Of a stretch of 10,572 bases of DNA, positions 1 through 5,747 are shown piece by piece. Location: the NCBI GenBank assembly GCA_013361595.1, contig JABFXT010000624.1:1-10572 (forward strand). The letters run 5' to 3'. Source of the DNA: Nocardia sp. (GTDB lineage Bacteria; Actinomycetota; Actinomycetes; Mycobacteriales; Mycobacteriaceae). Each line of letters starts with the position of its first letter. The first letter of the stretch is position 1. Under the pieces are notes generated by a model. The model was not told where the DNA came from. It saw nothing but the letters and a program-made list of their open reading frames with translations, and ran no database searches. The position numbers and the translations under genes were made by a program.

Positions 1-808
1 CGAAGTAGATCAGCAGCGGCACCGCGATTCGCGCGACATCGAGCGGTCGGGCGGTGATCTGCTCACCTTGCAGGGCGAACAGGATGACGATGGTGAACAG
101 CAGTCCGTAGAGGGCCCACGGCCCGAGTTTCGGGAGCAGCCGGGTTTCGTACCAGTCCCGGCCGCGGGTCCCCTCGCCGATCCGGCGGGTGAGATATCCG
201 GCGGCCAGCGGGATCCCGAGGAACACCAGCACCGAAACCGCGATATCGACCGGTGAGACTTCGATCGTGGCCTGCTCCAGCCCGAGCCATCCCGGCAGCA
301 CGGACAGGTAGAACCAGCCCAGGACCGCGAACATGAGTACCTGGAAGATCGAGTTGATCGCGACCAGCACCGCGGCGGCTTCGCGGTCCCCGCAGGCGAG
401 GTCGTTCCAGATGATGACCATCGCGATGCAGCGGGCGAGGCCGACGATGATCAGCCCGGTCCGGTATTCGGGCAGGTCCGGCAGCAGCAGCCACGCCAGC
501 GCGAACATCAGCGCGGGTCCGATCACCCAGTTCAGCGCTAGCGAGCCCGCGAGCAGGCGCCGGTCGCCGGTGACCGCGCCGAGGCGGTCGTAGTGGACCT
601 TGGCCAGCACCGGGTACATCATGATCAACAGTCCGGCCGCGATCGGCAGCGATATCCCGTCCACCTCGACCGCCGACAGGCCCTCACCCAGGCCGGGTAC
701 GAGTCGGCCGAGCGCCAGCCCTGCGGCCATCGCGATTCCGATCCAGACCGGTAGCAGCCGGTCCAGCATCGGCAACCGCGGTGCCGGTGCCCCTACCGCC
801 GCGCTCAC
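1..808 (-). CDS. acr3: ACR3-family arsenite efflux transporter (3' end beyond the window)
   Basis: This inner-membrane carrier exports arsenite, As(III), driven by the proton-motive force. The 269 residues visible are about three quarters of a usual ACR3 protein of roughly 350-370 residues; the C-terminus lies past the left edge. Several hydrophobic segments alternate with short loops (about residues 20-35, 53-69, 88-108, 118-134, 146-172, 188-206 and 229-247). The family signature around the essential cysteine is visible as GLARCIAMVIIWNDLACGD, with C127 as the likely As(III) ligand. The GTG start at 808 overlaps the arsI stop by four bases (GTGA), the pattern of translational coupling, so I chose it over the internal ATG at residue 14. 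The gene is the second of an arsI-acr3 operon divergent from arsR, so expression is presumably induced by arsenite. The BASS superfamily is related, but the signature favours ACR3 over other members. Confidence 0.93.
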   Translation of the reverse strand, partial: MSAAVGAPAPRLPMLDRLLPVWIGIAMAAGLALGRLVPGLGEGLSAVEVDGISLPIAAGLLIMMYPVLAKVHYDRLGAVTGDRRLLAGSLALNWVIGPALMFALAWLLLPDLPEYRTGLIIVGLARCIAMVIIWNDLACGDREAAAVLVAINSIFQVLMFAVLGWFYLSVLPGWLGLEQATIEVSPVDIAVSVLVFLGIPLAAGYLTRRIGEGTRGRDWYETRLLPKLGPWALYGLLFTIVILFALQGEQITARPLDVARIAVPLLIYF

Positions 809-1287
809 GCAGGAGTGCAGCAGACGTTTTCGGCGTCAACGCGGCCGCCGGTGCCGCAGCAGGCCTGCACCGCTTCCTTGTCGGAGACCTCGGCGAATTC
901 CGGCGCGGTGCCGAAGGACTCCGAATCCGCGAGGACGGTGTAGACCTCCCACCGCTCCGCATCGGGCCCGGTCACCCACACTTTGTCCTGGGTGGCGAAA
1001 CAACAGGTCGTCGCGATCTGCTCCTCGGTGAACAACCCGGCCGCCGACAGGCGCGCGATCTCGGAATGGACCTTCTCCGAGGACTCGACCTCGACACCGA
1101 GGTGATTCAGACTGCCACCCTGGCCGGGGTTCTCGATGAGCACCAGCTTCAACGGCGGTTCGGCGATCGCGAAGTTCGCGTATCCCGGCTTGCGTTTGGC
1201 CGGTGCGGTGCCGAACAGGGTCGAGTAGAACCCGACCGCGGTGTCCAGGTCGTCGACGTTGAGGGCGAGCTGTATCCGGGACATCAT
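805..1287 (-). CDS. arsI: ArsI/CadI-family C-As lyase (VOC-fold dioxygenase)
   Basis: This cytoplasmic vicinal-oxygen-chelate protein belongs to the family that cleaves the carbon-arsenic bond of trivalent organoarsenicals such as methylarsenite, giving As(III) that the adjacent ACR3 pump can export. Mycobacterial members are called CadI after cadmium induction. Numbering from the second ATG (1284), the expected Fe(II) ligands are visible as Q5 (RIQLALN), H61 (LNHLGVEV) and E113 (RWEVYTV). The vicinal cysteine pair that binds the arsenical is C94-C95 (ATTCCFATQ). Two more CC pairs (142-143 and 155-156) lie in the C-terminal tail. Two adjacent ATGs exist at 1287 and 1284; an AGGTGG ribosome site serves either, and the product is 160 or 159 residues. 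The stop overlaps the acr3 start. Family assignment is firm; whether the natural substrate is an organoarsenical, or cadmium/arsenite binding matters more, is not shown by sequence. Confidence 0.92.
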   Translation of the reverse strand: MMSRIQLALNVDDLDTAVGFYSTLFGTAPAKRKPGYANFAIAEPPLKLVLIENPGQGGSLNHLGVEVESSEKVHSEIARLSAAGLFTEEQIATTCCFATQDKVWVTGPDAERWEVYTVLADSESFGTAPEFAEVSDKEAVQACCGTGGRVDAENVCCTPA

Positions 1288-1302
1288 GACCACCACCTGT
1301 GT

Positions 1303-1363
1303 GACATATATCGAATAGCTGACGGCAGCCAGTCTGCCACCTTTTCGACATAAGTCAATAAGC
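1303..1363. promoter_or_regulatory. Divergent arsI/arsR control region with two ArsR-operator-like elements
   Basis: The roughly 95 bp between the arsI and arsR starts hold two similar 17-bp elements in direct orientation. These are GACATATATCGAATAGC at 1303-1319 and GACATAAGTCAATAAGC at 1347-1363, with 12 of 17 identical and 44 bp between their starts. Read on the minus strand, the right element contains TTGACTTATGTCGA, a near-palindrome (TTGAC/GTCGA around TTAT); the left contains TTCGATATATGTCA. AT-rich imperfect palindromes of this kind are typical ArsR/SmtB operators. One site would sit close to each divergent gene, so a single repressor could control both directions and itself. That ArsR binds here is inferred; no binding can be read from sequence. 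Confidence 0.5.
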
Positions 1364-1381
1364 GCGGGTAGGGTGGCCCGT

Positions 1382-1741
1382 ATGCCCAAAGCGCTGCCCG
1401 TCATCGATATCACCGCACCGGTCTGCTGCGCCCCCGTGGCCGCCGGACCGGTCGACGACGAAGCGGCACTGCACGTCGCCCTGCGGCTCAAAGCCCTGGC
1501 CGACCCGGTCCGGGTCAAGCTCATCTCCCTGCTGCTCGCCGACCCTGACACCGGCCGCACCGGCGGCGACCTCGCCGCGGCGGTCGGATTGTCGGAATCG
1601 ACTGTCAGCCACCACCTCACCCAGCTCCGCAAGGCCGGGTTCATCGACTCCGAACGCCACGGCATGAGCGTCCTGCACCAGGCCCGCCGCGACGCCCTCG
1701 CCGCGCTCTGCGCGGTGCTCGACCCCAACTGCTGCCGCTGA
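1382..1741 (+). CDS. arsR: ArsR/SmtB-family arsenic-responsive transcriptional repressor
   Basis: This small winged-helix repressor leaves the operator when As(III) binds to cysteine thiolates. It has 119 residues. The winged-helix core is visible: a dimerisation/helix region (HVALRLKALADPVRVKLISLL), then the recognition helix at about residues 67-85 (VGLSESTVSHHLTQLRKAG), a textbook ArsR motif. An N-terminal vicinal pair C15-C16 (APVCCAP) matches the position of the Cys15/Cys16 ligands described for corynebacterial ArsR. The third ligand known there, Cys55, is absent (Pro here); C110 and a C-terminal pair C117-C118 are alternatives. I chose the ATG at 1382 because AGGGTGG lies 5 nt upstream; an in-frame GTG at 1373 overlaps that ribosome site. 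The gene is divergent from arsI-acr3 and convergent with the next gene. Confidence 0.93.
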   Translation: MPKALPVIDITAPVCCAPVAAGPVDDEAALHVALRLKALADPVRVKLISLLLADPDTGRTGGDLAAAVGLSESTVSHHLTQLRKAGFIDSERHGMSVLHQARRDALAALCAVLDPNCCR

Positions 1742-1775
1742 CCTCCGGGAGCGGGTTCGCAGATGCGACGCCTGA

Positions 1776-2375
1776 TCACCGACTGGTTGGATCGTTGTGC
1801 GTGGCTTGCGCACGGGCTGTGGCCGGGGGGCCGAAGTGCGCCGGATAGTGCCACACCTTCTCGAGGTCCTGCGATTTGATCGACCGGGTCAACAGCAGGG
1901 TGGTACTGCCATCGTTTTCTGTGATGTCCCGGACGTGCTCGAAACCGACTTTGCTCAGGACATGCCGCGAAACCTTGTTCGGCGCGGCCACGGTGGCGTG
2001 CACCTCGGTCAGTCCCAGAGTGTGAAAACCGTAGGCGACGAGCGCTTCTGCCAACTCGACGCCCAAACCGCATCCCCACACCTGTGGGGCCAGAGCGTAA
2101 ATGATCTCGTAGCCCTCGACCACTTCGGCCGGCTTGATCTCGGCATGCCCGACCAGGCGTCCGTCCCGGCGAACGGCCCAGATGTCGAACAGATCGTCCG
2201 CATAAACCTTGGTGAAGACCCGCCCGAACAAGGCCCGGTCGGCCGCTTCGGAAGACGGCCCGTCGCCCATCCATCGAGACACCCTTGTGTCCTGAAACAA
2301 AGCGACGAAGCCTTCCTCATCCCCTGGGACGTACCGCGCGAGGACAAGCCGCTGGGTACGCAGAGTCGAAGTCAC
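1776..2375 (-). CDS. GNAT N-acetyltransferase, RimJ/RimL type
   Basis: This is a cytoplasmic acetyl-CoA-dependent N-acetyltransferase of the Acetyltransf_3 (RimJ/RimL-like) group, 199 residues. It starts with the usual LRTQRLVLARY strand. The acetyl-CoA pyrophosphate loop lies at about residues 93-107 (YALAPQVWGCGLG, the WGxGxG form), and the late motif N133...S136...GF144-145 (APNKVSRHVLSKVGF) is conserved. The substrate cannot be told: members acetylate ribosomal-protein N-termini, antibiotics or small amines. About 30 residues beyond the domain (LEKVWHYPAHFGPP onward) form an unusual, probably flexible tail. The start is GTG at 2375 with only a weak ribosome site (GCGGGTAG, about 12 nt away), so it is less certain. 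The gene converges on arsR with 34 bp between them and reads the same way as dnaB, 91 bp downstream of the dnaB stop. A role in arsenic resistance is not implied. Confidence 0.85.
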   Translation of the reverse strand: MTSTLRTQRLVLARYVPGDEEGFVALFQDTRVSRWMGDGPSSEAADRALFGRVFTKVYADDLFDIWAVRRDGRLVGHAEIKPAEVVEGYEIIYALAPQVWGCGLGVELAEALVAYGFHTLGLTEVHATVAAPNKVSRHVLSKVGFEHVRDITENDGSTTLLLTRSIKSQDLEKVWHYPAHFGPPATARAQATHNDPTSR

Positions 2376-2466
2376 GAACGACGACGCTACCCGCGACCCG
2401 GCGTTGGAGTCGCTGGCGATCGCGGGATTCGGCCACGCATTTCGAGACCCCTACAGCAGCAGGCGA

Positions 2467-5100
2467 TCAGCCCCGGGCCATATCGACGAACCGCGACAGA
2501 TGCAGCTGGTGCGCGACCGTGATGGTCGCCGTGGGGCCGTTACGGTGCTTGCCGAGAATCAGATCCGCCTCACCGCCGCGCGGGTCGTCCCGTTCGATCG
2601 CATCGGGCCGGTGCAGCAGGATGACCATATCCGCGTCCTGTTCCAGTGAACCGGATTCACGGAGGTCGGAGACCTGCGGGCGTTTATCGGTGCGTTGTTC
2701 CGGGCCACGGTTGAGCTGACTGATCGCGACCACCGGAACTTCGAGTTCCTTGGCCAGGAGCTTGAGATGCCGGGAGAATTCGGAAACTTCCTGCTGGCGC
2801 GATTCGACCTTCTTACCGGAGGTCATCAGCTGCAGATAGTCGACCACGACCAGTTTCAGATCGTGCCGCTGTTTGAGCCGCCGGGCCTTGGCCCGGATCT
2901 CCATCATGGTGAGGTTCGGCGAATCGTCCACGAAGAGCGGCGCTTCGCTGATCTCGCTCATTCGCCGCGCCAGTTTCGTCCAGTCGTCGTCGCTCATCCG
3001 CCCGGCCCGCATATCACCGAGCTTGATCTTGGCCTCGGCCGACAGCAGACGCATGACGATCTCGGTCCGGCTCATCTCCAGCGAGAAGATAACGCTGGCC
3101 AGTCCGTGCCGAATCGAGGCACTGCGCATGAAATCCATACCGAGGGTCGAGTTGTGGGTGGGCACCATCGATCGACCGGCCAGATACATATGGGCGCTGT
3201 TGTCGACCTCGACGCAGCGGACGGGGACCGGCTCGACCGGGCGGACATCCACGATGAACCGCGAGCCGGACCTGCTCGTCTCCCGTGCGGCACGACGCTC
3301 CTTGTGCAGGAACGCCTTCCGGTAGAGTCCGAATACCTCGTCGTCCGTGGCGAAGGTCAACGTGTAGGCGACCGATCGTTCGGGTGTGCGCCCACCAACG
3401 GCCTTGGTGGAGACGTCGCAGCGGTAGCCCAGGCCCACCACCAGTTCCCGGACATCGGCGAAAAGATGCTCGCCGGTGACCGAGAACTGAACGGAACCTC
3501 CGCCGGTGACGGTGCCGTCGGTATCGAGCAGCCCGGCGAGAAGAGCACGGCGTTGCGCTTCCGAGGCACGCAGGTATTCGGCGGGAATATGTTTGTCGCC
3601 GAGGACCCCGATGGTGCGCAAACGGGCCTGCACACTGCCGACTTCGCTACGACATACCTGACACATCCGCAGCCCGATCGACCGCTTGCCGCATCGTGGA
3701 CAGGTCGGCGCCGGTACGGGCGAGGATACGAACCGCGCCCGGCCACCACAGGATCGACCACAGGTCCGCACTTCACTGGTGAACGGAGCGAAAGGCTTTC
3801 CACATACCGCGCAAGGCCGCTCGGCCACGGGCTCGTCGTCCGGCAATCGGAGCTGATAGCGCATCGGCGCCGAATCGGACGCGACGGCGACGATGCCTTC
3901 TCCCTCGATGCGGGCGATGATCTCCGGATCGGCAGAGGTTATCTGTGCCGCCGCCGACGTTCCGTCGCCCAGCCAGGCGCCGAGAGTGTAGGGCGGGACG
4001 AGCAGGTCGCGAGCGGGCAGTTTCAGTGGCCGCGCATTGGTCACCGAATGGTTGATCCGGCGGTCCGCGGTGGCACAGCGAAGTGTGGCCGCGATCTCGC
4101 CCGTGGTCCGGATGGCGGCGAAAGTCCGCTGATCGCGATATCGGTGGTAGCCGGTGGCGGCCTGTTGCGCCGATCGCCGGGAAGCCCGGGTTTCGGTCAG
4201 CCACTGATGCTGCTCGTCGGCGACGATCACCGTGCCGTCGGAGAATTCGACTTCGTAACACGGCCGGTCGGCCAATACCTCGGTCGCCGCGACCACCCGG
4301 GTGGGCGCGCCGTCGGCACCGATGAGCCGGTCCCCGACCCGCACCTCGCCCATCGTCGTCCAGCCTTCCGGCGTGGGCAGTGGGGTGTCCAGGGCCAGCG
4401 CCTTACCTACACCCGGTCGGGCCGCGACGATGATCATCTGGCCGGGGTGCAGACCGTTGGTCACCTCGTCGAGTTCGGTGAACCCGGTGGGGACGCCGAG
4501 TGAGATTCCGCCGCGGGAGGCGATGGAGTCGATTTCGTCCATGGTGGGCTGGAGCAGTTCTTCCAGCGGGAGGAAATCCTCGGCGGTCCGGCGTTCGGTG
4601 ACCTCGTAGACCTCGGCCTGCGCACGGTCTACCACCTCGGCGACGTCCTGACCGTCGGCACCGGCATAGCCGTATTGCACGATGCGGGTTCCGGCTTCGA
4701 CCAGTCGGCGCAGGATGGCCTTCTCGGCGACGATCTCGGCGTAGAAACCGGCGTTCGCCGCGGTGGGCACGGTCTGGGTGAGGGTTACCCGGTAGGGAGC
4801 GCCGCCGATCCGCTTCAGCTCACCGCTGCGGTCCAGGCCGGCGGCCACGGTGACCGGGTCGGCGGGTTCGCCGCGCCCGTAGAGATCGAGAATTGCGTCG
4901 TAGACGGCCTGATGGGCGGGGCGGTAGAAATCGCCGGAGCGTAGTACCTCGATCACATCGGCGATGGCGTCCTTGCTGAGCAGCATGCCGCCGAGCACCG
5001 ACTGTTCGGCCGCCATATCGTGCGGCGGCTGCCGACCGAAGTCCTCGCCGGGGGGTTCCGGTGGGAAGTCCGTATGCCCGCGGTCATCGACGACTGCCAT
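2467..5100 (-). CDS. dnaB: Replicative DNA helicase DnaB, intein-containing precursor
   Basis: DnaB is the hexameric ATP-driven helicase that unwinds DNA at the fork and recruits primase. The precursor has 877 residues: N-extein 1-233, intein 234-650, C-extein 651-877. The spliced helicase is 460 residues, normal for the family. The N-terminal domain starts near PPHDMAAEQSVLGGMLLS (about 26-43). The Walker A loop is ARPGVGK followed by S651-T652 after splicing, so without splicing the ATP site is broken. In the C-extein, Walker B is LKLVVVDYLQLM, the ISQLNRG and RESGSLEQDADMVILLHR motifs follow, and the arginine-finger region is KHRNGPTATI. The start at 5100 has AAGGAG about 16 nt upstream, a rather long spacing. 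The gene follows rplI after 673 bp that contain a hairpin and DnaA boxes, so it is probably transcribed separately. No clear terminator is seen in the 91 bp before the GNAT gene. Confidence 0.97.
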   Translation of the reverse strand: MAVVDDRGHTDFPPEPPGEDFGRQPPHDMAAEQSVLGGMLLSKDAIADVIEVLRSGDFYRPAHQAVYDAILDLYGRGEPADPVTVAAGLDRSGELKRIGGAPYRVTLTQTVPTAANAGFYAEIVAEKAILRRLVEAGTRIVQYGYAGADGQDVAEVVDRAQAEVYEVTERRTAEDFLPLEELLQPTMDEIDSIASRGGISLGVPTGFTELDEVTNGLHPGQMIIVAARPGVGKALALDTPLPTPEGWTTMGEVRVGDRLIGADGAPTRVVAATEVLADRPCYEVEFSDGTVIVADEQHQWLTETRASRRSAQQAATGYHRYRDQRTFAAIRTTGEIAATLRCATADRRINHSVTNARPLKLPARDLLVPPYTLGAWLGDGTSAAAQITSADPEIIARIEGEGIVAVASDSAPMRYQLRLPDDEPVAERPCAVCGKPFAPFTSEVRTCGRSCGGRARFVSSPVPAPTCPRCGKRSIGLRMCQVCRSEVGSVQARLRTIGVLGDKHIPAEYLRASEAQRRALLAGLLDTDGTVTGGGSVQFSVTGEHLFADVRELVVGLGYRCDVSTKAVGGRTPERSVAYTLTFATDDEVFGLYRKAFLHKERRAARETSRSGSRFIVDVRPVEPVPVRCVEVDNSAHMYLAGRSMVPTHNSTLGMDFMRSASIRHGLASVIFSLEMSRTEIVMRLLSAEAKIKLGDMRAGRMSDDDWTKLARRMSEISEAPLFVDDSPNLTMMEIRAKARRLKQRHDLKLVVVDYLQLMTSGKKVESRQQEVSEFSRHLKLLAKELEVPVVAISQLNRGPEQRTDKRPQVSDLRESGSLEQDADMVILLHRPDAIERDDPRGGEADLILGKHRNGPTATITVAHQLHLSRFVDMARG
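3151..4401 (-). other. Class 3 intein with LAGLIDADG homing endonuclease, in the DnaB Walker A loop
   Basis: This in-frame 417-residue insertion lies between Lys233 of GVGK and the catalytic Ser of the P-loop. Position 1 is Ala, not Cys or Ser, so standard class 1 splicing is impossible. The class 3 triplet is present instead: W67 (block B position 12, two after block-B H65), C396 (block F position 4, PVRCVEVD) and T415 (block G position 5, before the terminal H416-N417). The +1 extein residue is Ser. In this class the block F Cys attacks the N-terminal junction directly. Both endonuclease motifs are intact: LGAWLGDG (acid D146) and LLAGLLDTDG (acid D295). Between them are two four-cysteine clusters, C197/C200/C214/C218 and C234/C237/C247/C250. 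Base composition looks like the host gene. The element is expected to splice itself out and to copy itself into intein-free dnaB alleles. Confidence 0.92.
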
Positions 5101-5192
5101 CCGACTCGACCGTCCTCTCCTTCAGACCGGACGCCACCCTTCGACGACCGGTTCTACCCCACGGGTCCGACATCGCCGGTCCGAGATGCCGG

Positions 5193-5205
5193 TGACCAGT
5201 GGTCA
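5193..5205. promoter_or_regulatory. Perfect palindrome in the dnaB leader
   Basis: TGACCAGTGGTCA has two perfect 6-bp arms around one central base. It lies 93 bp upstream of the dnaB start codon and, if the promoter proposed at 5279-5308 is right, inside the transcribed leader. It has the shape of an operator for a small dimeric regulator. I do not recognise the protein. Chance occurrence of one 6-bp inverted repeat in a region this size is possible, so confidence is low. Confidence 0.25.
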
Positions 5206-5278
5206 GACGTACCAGCTATCACCCAGAAGGAGCCGGTACGCCACATCGCGCCGGGGTGTCGCCAATGGTGCTGCGATG

Positions 5279-5308
5279 AACCTAGGCGAGGTTCTATCCA
5301 CATGCCAA
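5279..5308 (-). promoter_or_regulatory. Candidate dnaB promoter with a DnaA box in its spacer
   Basis: Read leftward, TTGGCA (5308-5303; five of six to TTGACA) is followed by an 18-bp spacer and TAGGTT (5284-5279; TANNNT). This would start transcription near 5272 and give a leader of about 170 nt to dnaB. The spacer begins with TGTGGATAG (5302-5294), a DnaA box one base off TTATCCACA, touching the -35 element. DnaA bound there should compete with RNA polymerase, so repression by DnaA is the natural reading. Both the promoter and its regulation are predictions from sequence shape. Confidence 0.42.
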
Positions 5309-5314
5309 CCAGGG

Positions 5315-5387
5315 CTGTGCACAGACCTGTGGATAACCTGGGGATAGTTCACCCCTGGTTGTGCACAACTTGTGGACAACTTGGGGA
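5315..5387. repeat. Duplicated 30-bp two-box module
   Basis: A unit at 5315-5344 is repeated at 5359-5387 with a period of 44 bp. With one single-base gap, 25 of 29 aligned bases agree. Each copy has the same order: TGTGCACA, then TGTGGATAA or TGTGGACAA, then GGGGA. The strong DnaA boxes are thus placed 43 bp apart, about four helical turns, on the same face. Iteron-like doubling of a box pair suggests cooperative DnaA binding, though it could be a simple local duplication. Confidence 0.7.
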
Positions 5388-5522
5388 AAACGCAGGTCAG
5401 CCCCAGAAAATACCCAGCTAGAACCGGATTTTCACGGGCCATTCAGTGTGGATAAACAAAGTATCGGCGTGTCGGAGATGTTGAACAGCCGGGCGTGTTG
5501 AGTTAACGGACAGGCGAACAGA

Positions 5523-5538
5523 TATGACCTGGGTCACA
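5523..5538. promoter_or_regulatory. CRP/GlxR-like binding site
   Basis: TATGACCTGGGTCACA fits the CRP-family consensus TGTGA-N6-TCACA at nine of ten defined positions, and its inner arms TGACC/GGTCA are perfectly symmetrical. Actinobacterial CRP homologues (Crp in mycobacteria, GlxR in corynebacteria) are global regulators that respond to cAMP. The site lies between the third and fourth exact DnaA boxes, more than 210 bp upstream of the proposed dnaB promoter, so a direct effect on dnaB is uncertain. It may act together with DnaA or on an unrecognised transcript. Confidence 0.4.
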
Positions 5539-5702
5539 TTACGTCCGGTTGGTTTTGTGATTGATCCACAGGACTCGCATCTTGTGGATAAGACACATAC
5601 AGAACGACCGGGCGCTGTCGCAGACCATGCAGGCACCCGCCGTCACAAGAATTACCGCAAACAAGCGGCTAATCCACCGTTTCGGTGGCAGAGCACAACC
5701 GA

Positions 5703-5747
5703 CCGGGGATCACGCGCCGATCAGCTGTGATCGGGCGTGATCCCCGG
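5703..5747. terminator. Long hairpin downstream of rplI
   Basis: CCGGGGATCACGC and GCGTGATCCCCGG form a perfect 13-bp outer stem. An inner 7-bp stem CCGATCA/TGATCGG closes on a GCTG tetraloop; the only flaw in the 20 pairs is a bulged G at 5716. It begins 26 bp past the rplI stop, where the ribosomal-protein operon should end. On the rplI transcript no U-tract follows the stem, so this is a non-canonical (L-shaped or U-less) terminator or a 3'-end stabilising structure. A protein-binding palindrome is an alternative. Confidence 0.6.

Larger units (their letters stand above)
5294..5591. promoter_or_regulatory. DnaA-box cluster upstream of dnaB
   Basis: Exact TTATCCACA occurs on the minus strand at 5328-5336, 5447-5455 and 5583-5591. 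Exact TTGTCCACA, the form favoured in actinobacteria, is on the minus strand at 5371-5379. One-mismatch boxes are CTATCCACA (5294-5302, plus) and TGATCCACA (5562-5570, plus). The self-complementary TTGTGCACAA (5359-5368) and CTGTGCACAG (5315-5324) are weaker candidates. Four exact 9-mers on one strand in under 270 bp of high-GC DNA is far more than chance. DnaA is the initiator protein and also a transcription factor. The locus is therefore likely to bind DnaA, for control of dnaB or for titration. It is not flanked by dnaA or dnaN, so I do not call it the chromosomal origin. Confidence 0.7.

Noticed and set aside
781..1353. A 190-codon plus-strand frame opposite arsI
   Set aside because: A shadow of arsI with no domain; the arsI metal ligands and cysteine pair are unmistakable on the other strand.
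805..2274. A 489-residue reading of the arsI frame, extended through arsR and the GNAT gene
   Set aside because: Only the last 160 residues look like a protein family. The extension is antisense to arsR, and AGGTGG sets the start at 1287/1284.
2376..2466. A terminator or small gene between dnaB and the GNAT gene
   Set aside because: I found no stable hairpin with a U-tract and no ORF with a ribosome site in these 91 bp.
4399..4401. Sequencing error or intein decay because residue 1 is Ala
   Set aside because: The class 3 W-C-T triplet explains the missing nucleophile, and all other splicing and endonuclease motifs are intact.
2695..4503. A 602-codon open frame antisense to dnaB and its intein
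   Set aside because: It mirrors dnaB, a certain gene, in high-GC DNA where antisense frames stay open. The predicted protein has no recognisable domain and no ribosome site.
5203..5636. Two minus-strand ORFs (79 and 72 codons) in the rplI-dnaB spacer
   Set aside because: No ribosome sites, no recognisable domain, and they run through the DnaA boxes.
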